From positions 1,426,001 through 1,490,000 of the forward strand of contig JABFRS010000001.1 of NCBI GenBank assembly GCA_013141055.1: a stretch of 64,000 bases of DNA. Reading direction: 5' to 3'. How positions within the stretch are numbered: position 1 is the first letter of the stretch; each line of letters starts with the position of its first letter. The translations under genes were made by a program, and so were the position numbers. Below are positions 26,693 through 35,812 of the stretch, in pieces. This DNA comes from Cyclobacteriaceae bacterium (GTDB taxonomy: Bacteria > Bacteroidota > Bacteroidia > Cytophagales > Cyclobacteriaceae). The notes under the pieces are model-generated. The model saw only the letters and a list, made by a program, of their open reading frames with translations, ran no database searches and had not been told where the DNA came from.

Positions 26693-27265
26693 TCAATATC
26701 TCCCTAGACGGATGACAATAAATCCAATCAAGGCACCTCCAAAATGCGCCAAATGTGCAGTTTGTCCGCTTGTATCCAAAAGATAATTAAATACTCCCAA
26801 AACAATCACAAGGTATTTTCCTTTAATCGTAATCGGCGGGAACGTTAATGAAATCTCTTTTTCAGCAAACAAAACTCCGAAGGCCACTAATATACCATAA
26901 ATCGCTCCTGATGCTCCGACCATGCGGCCTTGTCCCATCGGATCCAGAAAATATTCTATTACTAAATAAACCACTGCAGCTCCTATTCCGGTGATCAGAT
27001 AGTAGCTTAAAAATCTTTTGAATCCCCACACCATCTCAAGATAGCTGGCCATAAACGCAAGGGTCATCATGTTAAAAAAAAGGTGTCCCAGACTTCCATG
27101 GGCAAACATGTAGGTAAATAACTGATACGGCCTGAATAAGTCCGTCCCTATTTTCCACAAAGCCATTCTTTCCATGAGGTAAAATCCCGGAAACAGTCGT
27201 GCGACGATAAAAACTGAAATACAGACAAATATTATGTTCCGGACGAGTGGCGTGATGTTAAACAT
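26693..27265 (-). CDS. Rhomboid-family intramembrane serine protease, compact
   Basis: A 190-residue six-helix rhomboid core with GHLFFNMMTLAFM, the standard catalytic serine motif MVGASGAIYGILVA and the His segment TAHLAHFGGALIG. The active-site dyad appears intact, unlike the GASA variation in its neighbour. The start overlaps the mutL stop by one base. The two adjacent rhomboids are similar in layout and probably arose by duplication. Confidence 0.88.
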   Translation of the reverse strand: MFNITPLVRNIIFVCISVFIVARLFPGFYLMERMALWKIGTDLFRPYQLFTYMFAHGSLGHLFFNMMTLAFMASYLEMVWGFKRFLSYYLITGIGAAVVYLVIEYFLDPMGQGRMVGASGAIYGILVAFGVLFAEKEISLTFPPITIKGKYLVIVLGVFNYLLDTSGQTAHLAHFGGALIGFIVIRLGRY

Positions 27266-29058
27266 TAGCTAAAGTAATTTTCAATCTTAGACGTTTCTAA
27301 TACAAAAAATGTTGTGCTGCCTTCTGGCGAATAATTGGGATTGCGGCAGGAAAAGAGAGCAGCAGAGAGAGATTTTACTTCATCTATGGTGAGTTTCTGG
27401 CCAGCTTTTACAGAGGCCCTTTTCGATAAGGACCTTGCCAGATTATCACTTAAAGGCAAGCTCAGTGTTGATTGATTTTGCTTGAACTGCTCCAGAAGAC
27501 CTTCAAAAAGTTCTTTCTCATTTTTCCCAACGGTCTCTACCGGCATACCATTGATCACAAGGGTATTTTTTCCAAAGATTTCAAATTGAAATCCGAGTGC
27601 CTTGATCTCGCGTTCCATTTCCATCACCAGAGCAAAATCGGCAGCACTCAGAGTGATGGTCTGTGGGAAAAGACTTTGAAGGCTCGCTCCAGCGTGTCTC
27701 TGCATTTTCGCCAGGAATTTTTCATAGAGAATCCTTTCATGCGCAGCCTGCTGGTTGATCATCATCAATCCATTCTTTACAGGCTTCACCAAAAATTTAT
27801 TCTGGAATTGAAAGATCACTTCCTCTGCAGGTTCATTGTCATTCCTTATAACCTCCATTCTTTCCGAAGGAGCTTCCGGGCTTGGCATAAACAGCCTCGA
27901 TTGTGAAGGCCTTTCTTCATCAAACAGTTTTTCCCAATTCTGCAGATTGGATCGTTGAAGGGACGACCCCAATTGTTCTTCAAGATATTGTTCACGACTC
28001 AATGCAGGGGCATGAGTAATCTTATTAACAAGATTTACATCTGATGAATAATCCAATGCTGGAGTAAGGTTGTGCGCTCCCAATGCCTGTCGTACTGAAG
28101 ATTTAACAACAGCATAGACAGCACGCTCATCATCAAATTTTATTTCTGTTTTGGTGGGGTGAACGTTTACATCAATGTGCTTTGGATCAATCTCCAGGAA
28201 GAGTACATAAAACGGAAAACTATTCTCCGGCAATAAATTTTCGTAAGCACTTGTAATAGCGTGATTGAGATAATTATTCCTGACAAAGCGATGGTTTACA
28301 AAGATGAATTGTTCACCTCTCGTCTTTCTGGATGATTCCGGCTTACCGATATAGCCTGTTACTTTCATCAGATCGGTTTCTTCCTGACAAGACGCAAGCT
28401 GTTCCTGATACGATTTACCAAACAAAGCAACCACACGCTGACTTAGCTTACCGGGTGTAAGGTCATAAATTATCTCATCTCCTTGAATAAGAGAGAATGC
28501 AAGTTCAGGATGAGCAAGCGCAATTCTCTGAAACTCTTCAAGGATGTGTCGCATCTCCACCGGATTTGACTTCAGGAAATTTCTGCGCGCAGGAATGTTG
28601 TAGAATAAATTCTTTACACTGATGCTTGTTCCTTTTTCACAGGCTACAGGTTCCTGTTTTTTTATTTCAGATCCATCTACCGCAAGCAATGTTCCTAATT
28701 CGTTCTGTTCTCTTCTGGTCTTCATCTCAAATTGCGACACAGCAGCAATAGAAGCAAGTGCCTCACCTCTGAACCCCATTGTTCTAAGGGTAAAGAGATC
28801 ATCAGCTGTTCTGATCTTGGAGGTCGCATGTCGCTCAAGACTCATGCGCGCATCGGTCTCACTCATACCTGAACCATCATCGATCACCTGAATCAATATT
28901 CTACCGGCTTCTTTGATTATGAGACGTATTGAAGATGCATGAGCATCAATGGAATTTTCCATTAATTCTTTTACTACGGATGCCGGACGTTGCACCACCT
29001 CACCTGCCGCAATTTGATTGGCAATCGAGTCAGGAAGAAGGCGAATAATGTCAGTCAT
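27265..29058 (-). CDS. mutL: DNA mismatch repair protein MutL
   Basis: A 597-residue GHKL ATPase that couples MutS mismatch recognition to strand removal. N-terminal motifs are intact (NQIAAGEVVQRPASVVKELM, IQVIDDGSGMSETDA, TMGFRGEALASIAAV). The C-terminal dimerisation domain carries MINQQAAHERILYE where endonuclease MutLs have DQHAxxERxxYE, and the later CPHGRP-like block reads CRNPNYSPEG. The nuclease may therefore be inactive. It is 16 bp downstream of a small membrane protein gene and one base before the rhomboid pair. Confidence 0.95.
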   Translation of the reverse strand: MTDIIRLLPDSIANQIAAGEVVQRPASVVKELMENSIDAHASSIRLIIKEAGRILIQVIDDGSGMSETDARMSLERHATSKIRTADDLFTLRTMGFRGEALASIAAVSQFEMKTRREQNELGTLLAVDGSEIKKQEPVACEKGTSISVKNLFYNIPARRNFLKSNPVEMRHILEEFQRIALAHPELAFSLIQGDEIIYDLTPGKLSQRVVALFGKSYQEQLASCQEETDLMKVTGYIGKPESSRKTRGEQFIFVNHRFVRNNYLNHAITSAYENLLPENSFPFYVLFLEIDPKHIDVNVHPTKTEIKFDDERAVYAVVKSSVRQALGAHNLTPALDYSSDVNLVNKITHAPALSREQYLEEQLGSSLQRSNLQNWEKLFDEERPSQSRLFMPSPEAPSERMEVIRNDNEPAEEVIFQFQNKFLVKPVKNGLMMINQQAAHERILYEKFLAKMQRHAGASLQSLFPQTITLSAADFALVMEMEREIKALGFQFEIFGKNTLVINGMPVETVGKNEKELFEGLLEQFKQNQSTLSLPLSDNLARSLSKRASVKAGQKLTIDEVKSLSAALFSCRNPNYSPEGSTTFFVLETSKIENYFS

Positions 29059-29074
29059 TAAGAAAGAATCGAAA

Positions 29075-29464
29075 TTAGTTTTTAGGAGAGGTCTGTTGAT
29101 TTCTGAATTTCAGATAAATGTAAAGTGGTGCAAATAACAGAAGACTGTAAAATGCTGCTTTACCCCATGTCATAAAAGCCATGATAAAAAGTGTGAGAAA
29201 TAATAATACTCCAAGTCTAATAAGAGCAGTATTTAAAGATCCCTTGGAAGCCTGAGATCTCTTTCTCGCCGAATGGAATGCTCCAGTCATTCTTGAGCGA
29301 TAGTCTGAAGTTTCTTCACTGCGCTGACCGCGTTCACGCTCAATTTCCTGGCGAATACGATCTTCCCGCTCTTTTCGTTCTTCAGCTTTCTGGTCATAAA
29401 AGCGGGGCTCGTAAGAAAATCTCTTGTACCCAGGTGCTTTTGTAAAAAGGGATACTATTTTCAT
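29075..29464 (-). CDS. Small membrane protein, conserved in Bacteroidota
   Basis: A 129-residue protein. Residues 1-55 are strongly charged and partly coiled (DQKAEERKEREDRIRQEIER); two hydrophobic helices follow near 84-120 (LIRLGVLLFLTLFIMAFMTW). The N-terminal KRFSYEPRFYD recurs in unassigned Bacteroidota proteins next to mutL. It is probably a cytoplasm-facing inner-membrane protein. No function can be assigned. Confidence 0.6.
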   Translation of the reverse strand: MKIVSLFTKAPGYKRFSYEPRFYDQKAEERKEREDRIRQEIERERGQRSEETSDYRSRMTGAFHSARKRSQASKGSLNTALIRLGVLLFLTLFIMAFMTWGKAAFYSLLLFAPLYIYLKFRNQQTSPKN

Positions 29465-29593
29465 ATGCTCTTAATTTTAATGTCTTATTATAAAAATGAT
29501 CAGGCTTATTTGCCGGTTTTGACAGACCTTTGCGAATCAGGCGTTAAAAGTAAAATTGCTCTATTCGTTTTCAAATACAAAGTTAACTCACGG

Positions 29594-32458
29594 ATGTTAA
29601 AAAAGGTTTTATCGTTTGTCCTGCTTTCTGTATTGTTCTTCCCCTCTTTTGGTCAGGATTTCCGTACCCGCTGGGTGGATAGCGTCTTTTCTACCCTTGA
29701 CAGGAATCAAAAAATCGGCCAATTATTCATGGTTCCTGTTTCCTCGCATGCCAGCCAGGATGAACTTGACGAATTGACCGATCTCGTAAAAGGTAATGAC
29801 ATTGGCGGCTATTATATAACGGACGGAGGGCCAATAAGTCACATCCGTCTGTTCAACAAGCTCCAAAAGAATTCAAAGATACCCTTGCTTGTAGGGATTT
29901 CTGCCGAGTGGGGACTTGCTCAAACAATGGACAGTACCATGGGCTTTCAAAAGCCAATGATGTCTGCAGCCTGGAACAGTGACAGTCTTACCCGCATCTG
30001 GGCAAAAGAGATTGCTCAACAAATGAAACTGCTCGGATTTCATATCAACTTTGCTCCGAATTCAGATAAAGAGATTTTTCCTGGAGACTATCTGAGATAT
30101 TTCAGTAATGATCAGAACAAGCTAATACGGTCAGCCGTCACTTTCAGCAAGTCATTACAGTCTGAAGGAATTCTCACCGTCACCAAGCATCTTCCAAGAA
30201 GGAAAATGGTTGAAAATCAACTTATGGATTCTACGGTAGTTCTAAATCTTTGGAAGATTGATACTACCGAATTTTATATTATCCGTCATTTAATTGAAAG
30301 CGGAGTGAATGGCATTCTCACCAATTATCTTCACTTCTCTCTGCAAAATGAAAAAGGAATTGTTCCGGCAGGCATGTCTCAGGTATTTATCTCTGAAATA
30401 CTGAAGAAGCGACTGAACTTTAAAGGACTCGTATTTACAGAAACAAAGAACTTTGAAAAGGTGGGCGCAAAAGTAAGAGCTGGTGAAGCTGAACTGCTGG
30501 CGTTTCAAACCGGTAATGATATTTTAATGGCTCCGCTAAATATTAACTCAGCCATCAAAGTAATTTCAAAGAAGATTAAAAAAGATAAATTCCTTCAACA
30601 ACAACTGGAGACGACCGTAAAAAAGATACTGGCCGCCAAGTATGATGCAGGATTGAATCATCGCCAGCTGCTCAATGAAGAGAACATCTTTCAAAAACTC
30701 CACACACCGGAATCAAATCTTCTTAAACATCAGCTTGCAGAAGCAACTACTACCGTAGTGAAGAATGAAGAAAATCTTTTACCCATCCTTCATTTGGAAA
30801 ACAAGTCCTTTCAATGCATCTCTATTGGAAAAGAAAACACAAATGATTTTACACTCTATTTAAAACGATATGCAGCTTTTGAAGCATTCTCGATACAAGA
30901 TGCTTCTGATACTCTAAAAATTAACATCAAACCAGATCACATCATTATTGTTGGACTATTCTCCTATGCAACTACCCTTGAATATCAGCTGAGTTCATGG
31001 ATAAGAAATCTGTCCTTACGCAACAAGGTGATTATCGTTCATTTTGGAAATCCGCTTAACCTTGAAACTTATCTTTCTGCAAATTCTCTGATTGCCGCTT
31101 ATACAGATCAGGATAAGATGATGGAGGTAGTTCCTCAAATGATTTTTGGAGCAATTCCAGCTTCCGGAGTTTTACCTGTTGAATCCAAAGGCTTTTCTCC
31201 TCGGCCTATTCGTACCGGAAAAATTGATCGAATGTCCTATACGTTACCAGAAGCTGCTGGTATGGACAGTCGCACACTTGACAAAATAAAGATCCTGATG
31301 AAAGAAGCCATTGATATGGCTAACACACCAGGTTGTCAGGTCATAGTAATAAGGAATGGCAAGGTCGTTTTTCAACAATCTGCCGGATGGTTAACCTATG
31401 AAAATAAAATTGCCGTTGATGAGGAAACCATTTACGATCTCGCATCGCTTACCAAAGTATCCGCAACTCTTCAGGCAACGATGTTCATGTATGAAAAGAA
31501 CCTGATCGATGTTAACAAAAAGGCATCCATTTATTTACCAGTATTAAAAAAGACTAACAAAAAAGATATCACCATTATCGACATGCTTACTCATCAGTCG
31601 GGGCTAATACCTTTCATGCCTCTCTGGCCGCTTACTGTAAAAGATAGTGTGTACATGCCCTATTATTACAGCAGCATTCGGGATAGTCAACATCCCCTTC
31701 AGATCAGCAGAGATCTTTATGCGGTTCCAGCTATTAAAGACTCTGTCTGGAGTTGGGTGATCAATTCAAAAATGCAAGACAAGATACCACGAACTCAATA
31801 TCCCTACAGATATAGTGATCTCGGCTTTATGATGATGAAAGAAATGGCTGAGAAAACTCTTAACCAACCCATGGATGAGTTCTTACATCAGAACCTGTAT
31901 GAACCTCTTGGCGCCTCCACCACAGGCTTCAATCCTCTTGACAGGTTTTCAGAACAAAGAATTGCCCCAACAGAAATAGATAAAATCTACCGGAGATCGT
32001 TGGTGGCTGGTACCGTGCACGACGAACGAGCCGCTATGATGGGTGGAGTTTCTGGTCACGCCGGACTCTTCAGCACCGCTAATGATCTCTCCAAAATCGG
32101 ACAAATGTTACTTCAGGAAGGCAGCTACGGTGGTATGACTTTTTATAAACCTGAAACAATGCACTACTTCACAGCAAAACAATTCACAGAAAGCCGCCGA
32201 GGACTGGGTTGGGATAAACCGGTACAGAATGACTGGACCAGTCCTGTATCACTTCAGGCTTCTCCCCTTACCTTTGGTCATACAGGCTTTACCGGTACGT
32301 GTATGTGGATCGACCCTGAATTTAACCTTGTGTACATTTTTTTATCCAATAGGGTGTTTCCCGACAGAAACACAAAGCTCTTAAATGCCAATATTCGTCC
32401 CCGGATTCAGGAAGTGATCTATCAGTCAATTTTTAATTACTGTGCATATAAAAACTGA
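29594..32458 (+). CDS. Degenerate GH3 domain fused to a serine hydrolase (beta-lactamase family)
   Basis: A 954-residue exported protein; the start at 29594 gives a clean signal peptide (MLKKVLSFVLLSVLFFPSFG). Residues about 20-350 match a GH3 N-domain, followed by a GH3 C-domain to about 540. The GH3 catalytic pieces are gone: KHFPGHGDT is replaced by KHLPRRKMV, and the nucleophile Asp segment reads GLVFTETKN. The C-terminal class C beta-lactamase-like domain is intact (SLTK, YSD, FGHTGFTG). Functional GH3-serine hydrolase fusions are known in Bacteroidota and linked to peptidoglycan recycling or remodelling. Here only the second half looks active. Confidence 0.82.
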   Translation: MLKKVLSFVLLSVLFFPSFGQDFRTRWVDSVFSTLDRNQKIGQLFMVPVSSHASQDELDELTDLVKGNDIGGYYITDGGPISHIRLFNKLQKNSKIPLLVGISAEWGLAQTMDSTMGFQKPMMSAAWNSDSLTRIWAKEIAQQMKLLGFHINFAPNSDKEIFPGDYLRYFSNDQNKLIRSAVTFSKSLQSEGILTVTKHLPRRKMVENQLMDSTVVLNLWKIDTTEFYIIRHLIESGVNGILTNYLHFSLQNEKGIVPAGMSQVFISEILKKRLNFKGLVFTETKNFEKVGAKVRAGEAELLAFQTGNDILMAPLNINSAIKVISKKIKKDKFLQQQLETTVKKILAAKYDAGLNHRQLLNEENIFQKLHTPESNLLKHQLAEATTTVVKNEENLLPILHLENKSFQCISIGKENTNDFTLYLKRYAAFEAFSIQDASDTLKINIKPDHIIIVGLFSYATTLEYQLSSWIRNLSLRNKVIIVHFGNPLNLETYLSANSLIAAYTDQDKMMEVVPQMIFGAIPASGVLPVESKGFSPRPIRTGKIDRMSYTLPEAAGMDSRTLDKIKILMKEAIDMANTPGCQVIVIRNGKVVFQQSAGWLTYENKIAVDEETIYDLASLTKVSATLQATMFMYEKNLIDVNKKASIYLPVLKKTNKKDITIIDMLTHQSGLIPFMPLWPLTVKDSVYMPYYYSSIRDSQHPLQISRDLYAVPAIKDSVWSWVINSKMQDKIPRTQYPYRYSDLGFMMMKEMAEKTLNQPMDEFLHQNLYEPLGASTTGFNPLDRFSEQRIAPTEIDKIYRRSLVAGTVHDERAAMMGGVSGHAGLFSTANDLSKIGQMLLQEGSYGGMTFYKPETMHYFTAKQFTESRRGLGWDKPVQNDWTSPVSLQASPLTFGHTGFTGTCMWIDPEFNLVYIFLSNRVFPDRNTKLLNANIRPRIQEVIYQSIFNYCAYKN

Positions 32459-32502
32459 AACTAAAAGACTGCGAACGTGGTTTAAACCCCAAAATCTAAC
32501 CT

Positions 32503-33654
32503 GTGGAACAAATTAAAATTGGAATTGTCTGTTACCCAACGTTTGGAGGAAGTGGTGTGGTCGCAACCGAACTTGGAAAAGCCCTGGCGAAAGAAGGACA
32601 TAAAGTTCACTTCATTACTTATTCGCAACCCAGCCGTCTTGACTTCCTCAACGAAAATCTCTTCTATCATGAGGTAGACTTCAGGTCCTATCCCCTGTTC
32701 GAATATCCTCCGTATGAGCTGGCTTTGGCAAGCAAAATGGTGAGTGTTGTAAAGAACGAGGGATTGGATTTGCTTCACGTTCACTATGCAATTCCTCATG
32801 CATCGGCAGCCTATATGGCAAAACAAATCCTCAGATCACAAGGGATATTCATACCGGTAGTCACCACGCTACACGGAACTGATATCACTTTAGTTGGAAA
32901 GGATGCTTCATATGAACCTGTTGTTACATTCAGCATTAATCAGTCTGATGGCGTTACGGCAGTATCATCAGATCTGAGAAAGCAAACGTATGAATACTTC
33001 AAGATCACAAATGAGATTGATGTCATTCCAAACTTTATCGATCTGGACAAATTCAAGAAACAGAAGAAAGACCATTTCAAAAAAGCAATCTGCCCGAATG
33101 GAGAGTCGCTTATTGTTCATACGTCTAACTTCCGGAAAGTGAAACGCATTCCTGATGTCATCAAGATTTTTGCAAATATTCATTCTGTTATCCCCGCAAA
33201 GCTGTTAATGATAGGAGACGGCCCTGAACGTGCTAAGGCAGAAGCTCAGAGTCGTGAACTTAACATTGAAGGCGACGTTAGATTCCTTGGCAAACTTGAA
33301 TCTGTTGAGGAGGTATTATCTGTCGCAGATCTCTTTCTGATGCCTTCAGAAAAAGAAAGTTTTGGCCTGGCAGCTTTGGAGGCAATGGCGTGTGAAGTTC
33401 CTCTCATTTCATCAAATGCTGGTGGTATCCCTGAACTTAACATACAGGGAGTAACCGGATTCATGAGCAACGTTGGTGATGTAGAGGACATGACGAAAAA
33501 GGCACTGTTTGTTCTCGATAAAAATAACCTGAACTCATTCAAGCAAAATGCGTTGAAACGTGCACAGGAATTTGACATCGCTAACATCCGCCCGCTCTAT
33601 GAGAAAGTTTATCAGAGAGTTTTGGATAAAGTGTCGTCAGGCGCGACTCATTAA
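32503..33654 (+). CDS. bshA: N-acetyl-alpha-D-glucosaminyl L-malate synthase BshA
   Basis: A 383-residue GT4 glycosyltransferase that joins GlcNAc to L-malate, the first step of bacillithiol synthesis. The N-terminus MEQIKIGIVCYPTFGGSGVV is diagnostic for BshA, and the nucleotide-sugar segment PSEKESFGLAALEAMACEVP is present. The start is GTG at 32503, chosen because the conserved N-terminus begins there. bshB and bshC are not in the window. It implies bacillithiol-based thiol homeostasis. Confidence 0.9.
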   Translation: MEQIKIGIVCYPTFGGSGVVATELGKALAKEGHKVHFITYSQPSRLDFLNENLFYHEVDFRSYPLFEYPPYELALASKMVSVVKNEGLDLLHVHYAIPHASAAYMAKQILRSQGIFIPVVTTLHGTDITLVGKDASYEPVVTFSINQSDGVTAVSSDLRKQTYEYFKITNEIDVIPNFIDLDKFKKQKKDHFKKAICPNGESLIVHTSNFRKVKRIPDVIKIFANIHSVIPAKLLMIGDGPERAKAEAQSRELNIEGDVRFLGKLESVEEVLSVADLFLMPSEKESFGLAALEAMACEVPLISSNAGGIPELNIQGVTGFMSNVGDVEDMTKKALFVLDKNNLNSFKQNALKRAQEFDIANIRPLYEKVYQRVLDKVSSGATH

Positions 33655-33701
33655 TCATTGAATTATCAGTGCCGCGGCATTAAATTTGCAGTAGTTTTTA
33701 T

Positions 33702-34313
33702 ATGAATCCAGAGATAAAACCGCATAACTCAGGCACTAAACAGCTTTTTCAGAATCCTATTCTGGAAAAATTAAGTCGTACCCATATTTCCGTACCCCTG
33801 ACTGTATTTTTTAGTTACGCTGCGGTGCTTTTATATTGGAGCGTTACCCACACCTCCCTTTCCTGGATTACTACCATTTCGATGTTCTTCCTGGGGATTA
33901 TTTCGTTTACATGGGTAGAGTATATTGTTCACCGTTATCTTTTTCACATGTCTGCGGAAACTGAGCAACGGGCAAAAGCACAATACACTATGCATGGAGT
34001 TCATCACGAATTTCCTAAGGACAAAACAAGGTTAGCAATGCCTCCGCTCTTAAGCATAACAGTGGCTACTGCACTTCTTTTTGTATTCAGATTAGTACTG
34101 GGAGATCTTGTATTTTCCTTTCTACCAGGGTTTCTGGTAGGATATGCAGCATATCTTTCAGTGCACTATATGGTGCATGCGTTCCAGCCACCTAAGAATT
34201 TCTTTAAAGTGCTTTGGGTTAATCATGCTGTTCATCATTATAAAAACGGTGAAGGTGTGTACGGGGTATCTTCCCCTTTCTGGGATTACGTCTACGGCAC
34301 AATGTCCAAATAG
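33702..34313 (+). CDS. Fatty acid hydroxylase/sterol desaturase superfamily protein
   Basis: A 203-residue membrane protein with four or so hydrophobic helices and the histidine clusters of a di-iron hydroxylase: HRYLFH, MHGVHHEFP, HYMVHAF and NHAVHHYKN. The closest functional analogue is fatty acid 2-hydroxylase. Bacteroidota make sphingolipids and hydroxylated fatty acids, so acyl-chain hydroxylation is plausible. The exact substrate is unknown. It lies 47 bp after bshA. Confidence 0.8.
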   Translation: MNPEIKPHNSGTKQLFQNPILEKLSRTHISVPLTVFFSYAAVLLYWSVTHTSLSWITTISMFFLGIISFTWVEYIVHRYLFHMSAETEQRAKAQYTMHGVHHEFPKDKTRLAMPPLLSITVATALLFVFRLVLGDLVFSFLPGFLVGYAAYLSVHYMVHAFQPPKNFFKVLWVNHAVHHYKNGEGVYGVSSPFWDYVYGTMSK

Positions 34314-34333
34314 GATTACCCAAATTCAAAGCA

Positions 34334-34359
34334 ATAAAAAAGCCTCAATAAATGAGGCT
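34334..34359 (-). terminator. Intrinsic terminator of the 41-residue lipoprotein gene
   Basis: AGCCTCA (34341-34347) pairs with TGAGGCT (34353-34359) and is followed on the minus strand by six T residues (34335-34340). On the plus strand the stem lacks a T-tract, so it mainly serves the small minus-strand gene. Confidence 0.8.
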
Positions 34360-34381
34360 GAACTTATAGAAAGCGGCTTAT

Positions 34382-34507
34382 TTAAAAGCGCGTAGTCTTC
34401 TCTGTCTTTTTCTGGGGCGCTTTTGAGTACGTAGGGCATGAATAAGACGTGCAAGACGTCACAATAATCGCTGCCGCTAAAACCACCAGAGTAACTGCCT
34501 TTTTCAT
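34382..34507 (-). CDS. 41-residue small lipoprotein
   Basis: Read from ATG at 34507: MKKAVTLVVLAAAIIVTSCT, then SYSCPTYSKAPQKKTEKT and RF. The hydrophobic stretch ends in a lipobox-like VTSC, predicting signal peptidase II cleavage and a mature lipid-anchored peptide of about 23 residues. A short SYSCPTY motif follows the lipid-anchored Cys. The gene has its own terminator and is transcribed against both neighbours. Similar tiny lipoproteins occur in Bacteroidota; function unknown. Confidence 0.7.
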   Translation of the reverse strand: MKKAVTLVVLAAAIIVTSCTSYSCPTYSKAPQKKTEKTTRF

Positions 34508-34679
34508 AAAATTTCGATTAAGTAGTATAAAAGTATACGTTTTTAGGGAAAACTTATTGTAGACAACGTGAATTTTAGTTTTCTGGTTTCCACTTAACTA
34601 AAAATTAACAGTTTTCGCGTTTTATGAAACAGAAACCTTGGATTAATGGTTATGTTTAAATCACCTAAGACCCATTATC

Positions 34680-35777
34680 GTGCTAGGATATAGATTTTCA
34701 AAATATACACCGCCACCTGAAGACTCAAAAAGCGATTTCGAACGATTGCTAAAGGTATTCATGCAATTGATCCTGATTACCTCTGGAAATGTAGCCGAAG
34801 CATTGCAGTGGATGACTGAAGTCGATCGGCAATACAAATTGACCAATGAGAAATACGGAATGGGGGATTTTATTGAAGACCTCAAAAAAAACGGTTACAT
34901 AAGTGAAGAAGGTCCAAAAGGGGAATTCAAACTGAAGGCAAAAACAGAACAAAATTTAAGACAGTCTGCTCTTGAAGAAATCTTCGGGAAGCTCAAAAAA
35001 ACAAAAGGCGGCGAGCATAAAACGCCTCATAATGGACGCGGAGATGAAGCAACTACTGATCGGCGTGATTATGAATTCGGTGATACACTGGAGCAGATAT
35101 CAATGACCGATTCCCTGAAGAATGCTCAAATCAATCACGGCTTTGAAGATTTTCAAATGACAGAAGAAGATCTCGAAGTGATTGAGAATGAATTTAAAAC
35201 TCAGACCTCTACTGTTCTGATGATTGATATTTCTCACTCCATGATATTGTATGGAGAAGATCGCATTACCCCTGCCAAGAAAGTAGCGATGGCACTTGCC
35301 GAATTGATCACAAAAAAATATCCCAAAGACACACTTGATATACTGGTGTTTGGTGATGATGCCTGGCAGATCGAAATCAAAGACCTTCCCTATCTGGAAG
35401 TTGGTCCGTACCATACCAACACAGTTGCAGGTCTCGAGCTTGCAATGGATATTCTGAGAAGAAGGAAGAATGCCAACAAGCAAGTATTCATGATCACCGA
35501 TGGTAAGCCTACTTGCATCAAGCAGGGGATAAAATATTATAAAAACAGCTTTGGACTTGATCCAAAGATTCTGAATCAAACATTGAACCTTGCAGGTCAG
35601 CTCAGGAAGATAAAAATCCCTGTAACCACCTTCATGATTGCAACGGATCCATACCTAAAATCTTTCGTTCGCGATTTTACAAAGGCAAATAATGGCAATG
35701 CTTATTACAGCAGTCTTCAGGGATTAGGAAATCTTGTCTTTGAAGATTTTAAAAGAAACAGAAGGAAGAACTTCTAG
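34680..35777 (+). CDS. VWA-domain protein, partner of a MoxR/ChlI-like ATPase
   Basis: A 365-residue cytoplasmic protein with no signal peptide. The C-terminal half is a von Willebrand A domain with the metal-binding MIDAS segment VLMIDISHSMILYGED, later TNTVAGLELAMDIL and MITDGKPT. The N-terminal part is charged and helical. The start codon is GTG at 34680. It is 35 bp ahead of an AAA+ ATPase; VWA proteins of this kind act with MoxR or magnesium-chelatase-type ATPases in metal insertion or complex assembly. The target is unknown. Confidence 0.8.
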   Translation: MLGYRFSKYTPPPEDSKSDFERLLKVFMQLILITSGNVAEALQWMTEVDRQYKLTNEKYGMGDFIEDLKKNGYISEEGPKGEFKLKAKTEQNLRQSALEEIFGKLKKTKGGEHKTPHNGRGDEATTDRRDYEFGDTLEQISMTDSLKNAQINHGFEDFQMTEEDLEVIENEFKTQTSTVLMIDISHSMILYGEDRITPAKKVAMALAELITKKYPKDTLDILVFGDDAWQIEIKDLPYLEVGPYHTNTVAGLELAMDILRRRKNANKQVFMITDGKPTCIKQGIKYYKNSFGLDPKILNQTLNLAGQLRKIKIPVTTFMIATDPYLKSFVRDFTKANNGNAYYSSLQGLGNLVFEDFKRNRRKNF

Positions 35778-35812
35778 GAAATTTTTTCACCAGATTACAT
35801 CAATCACTCACA

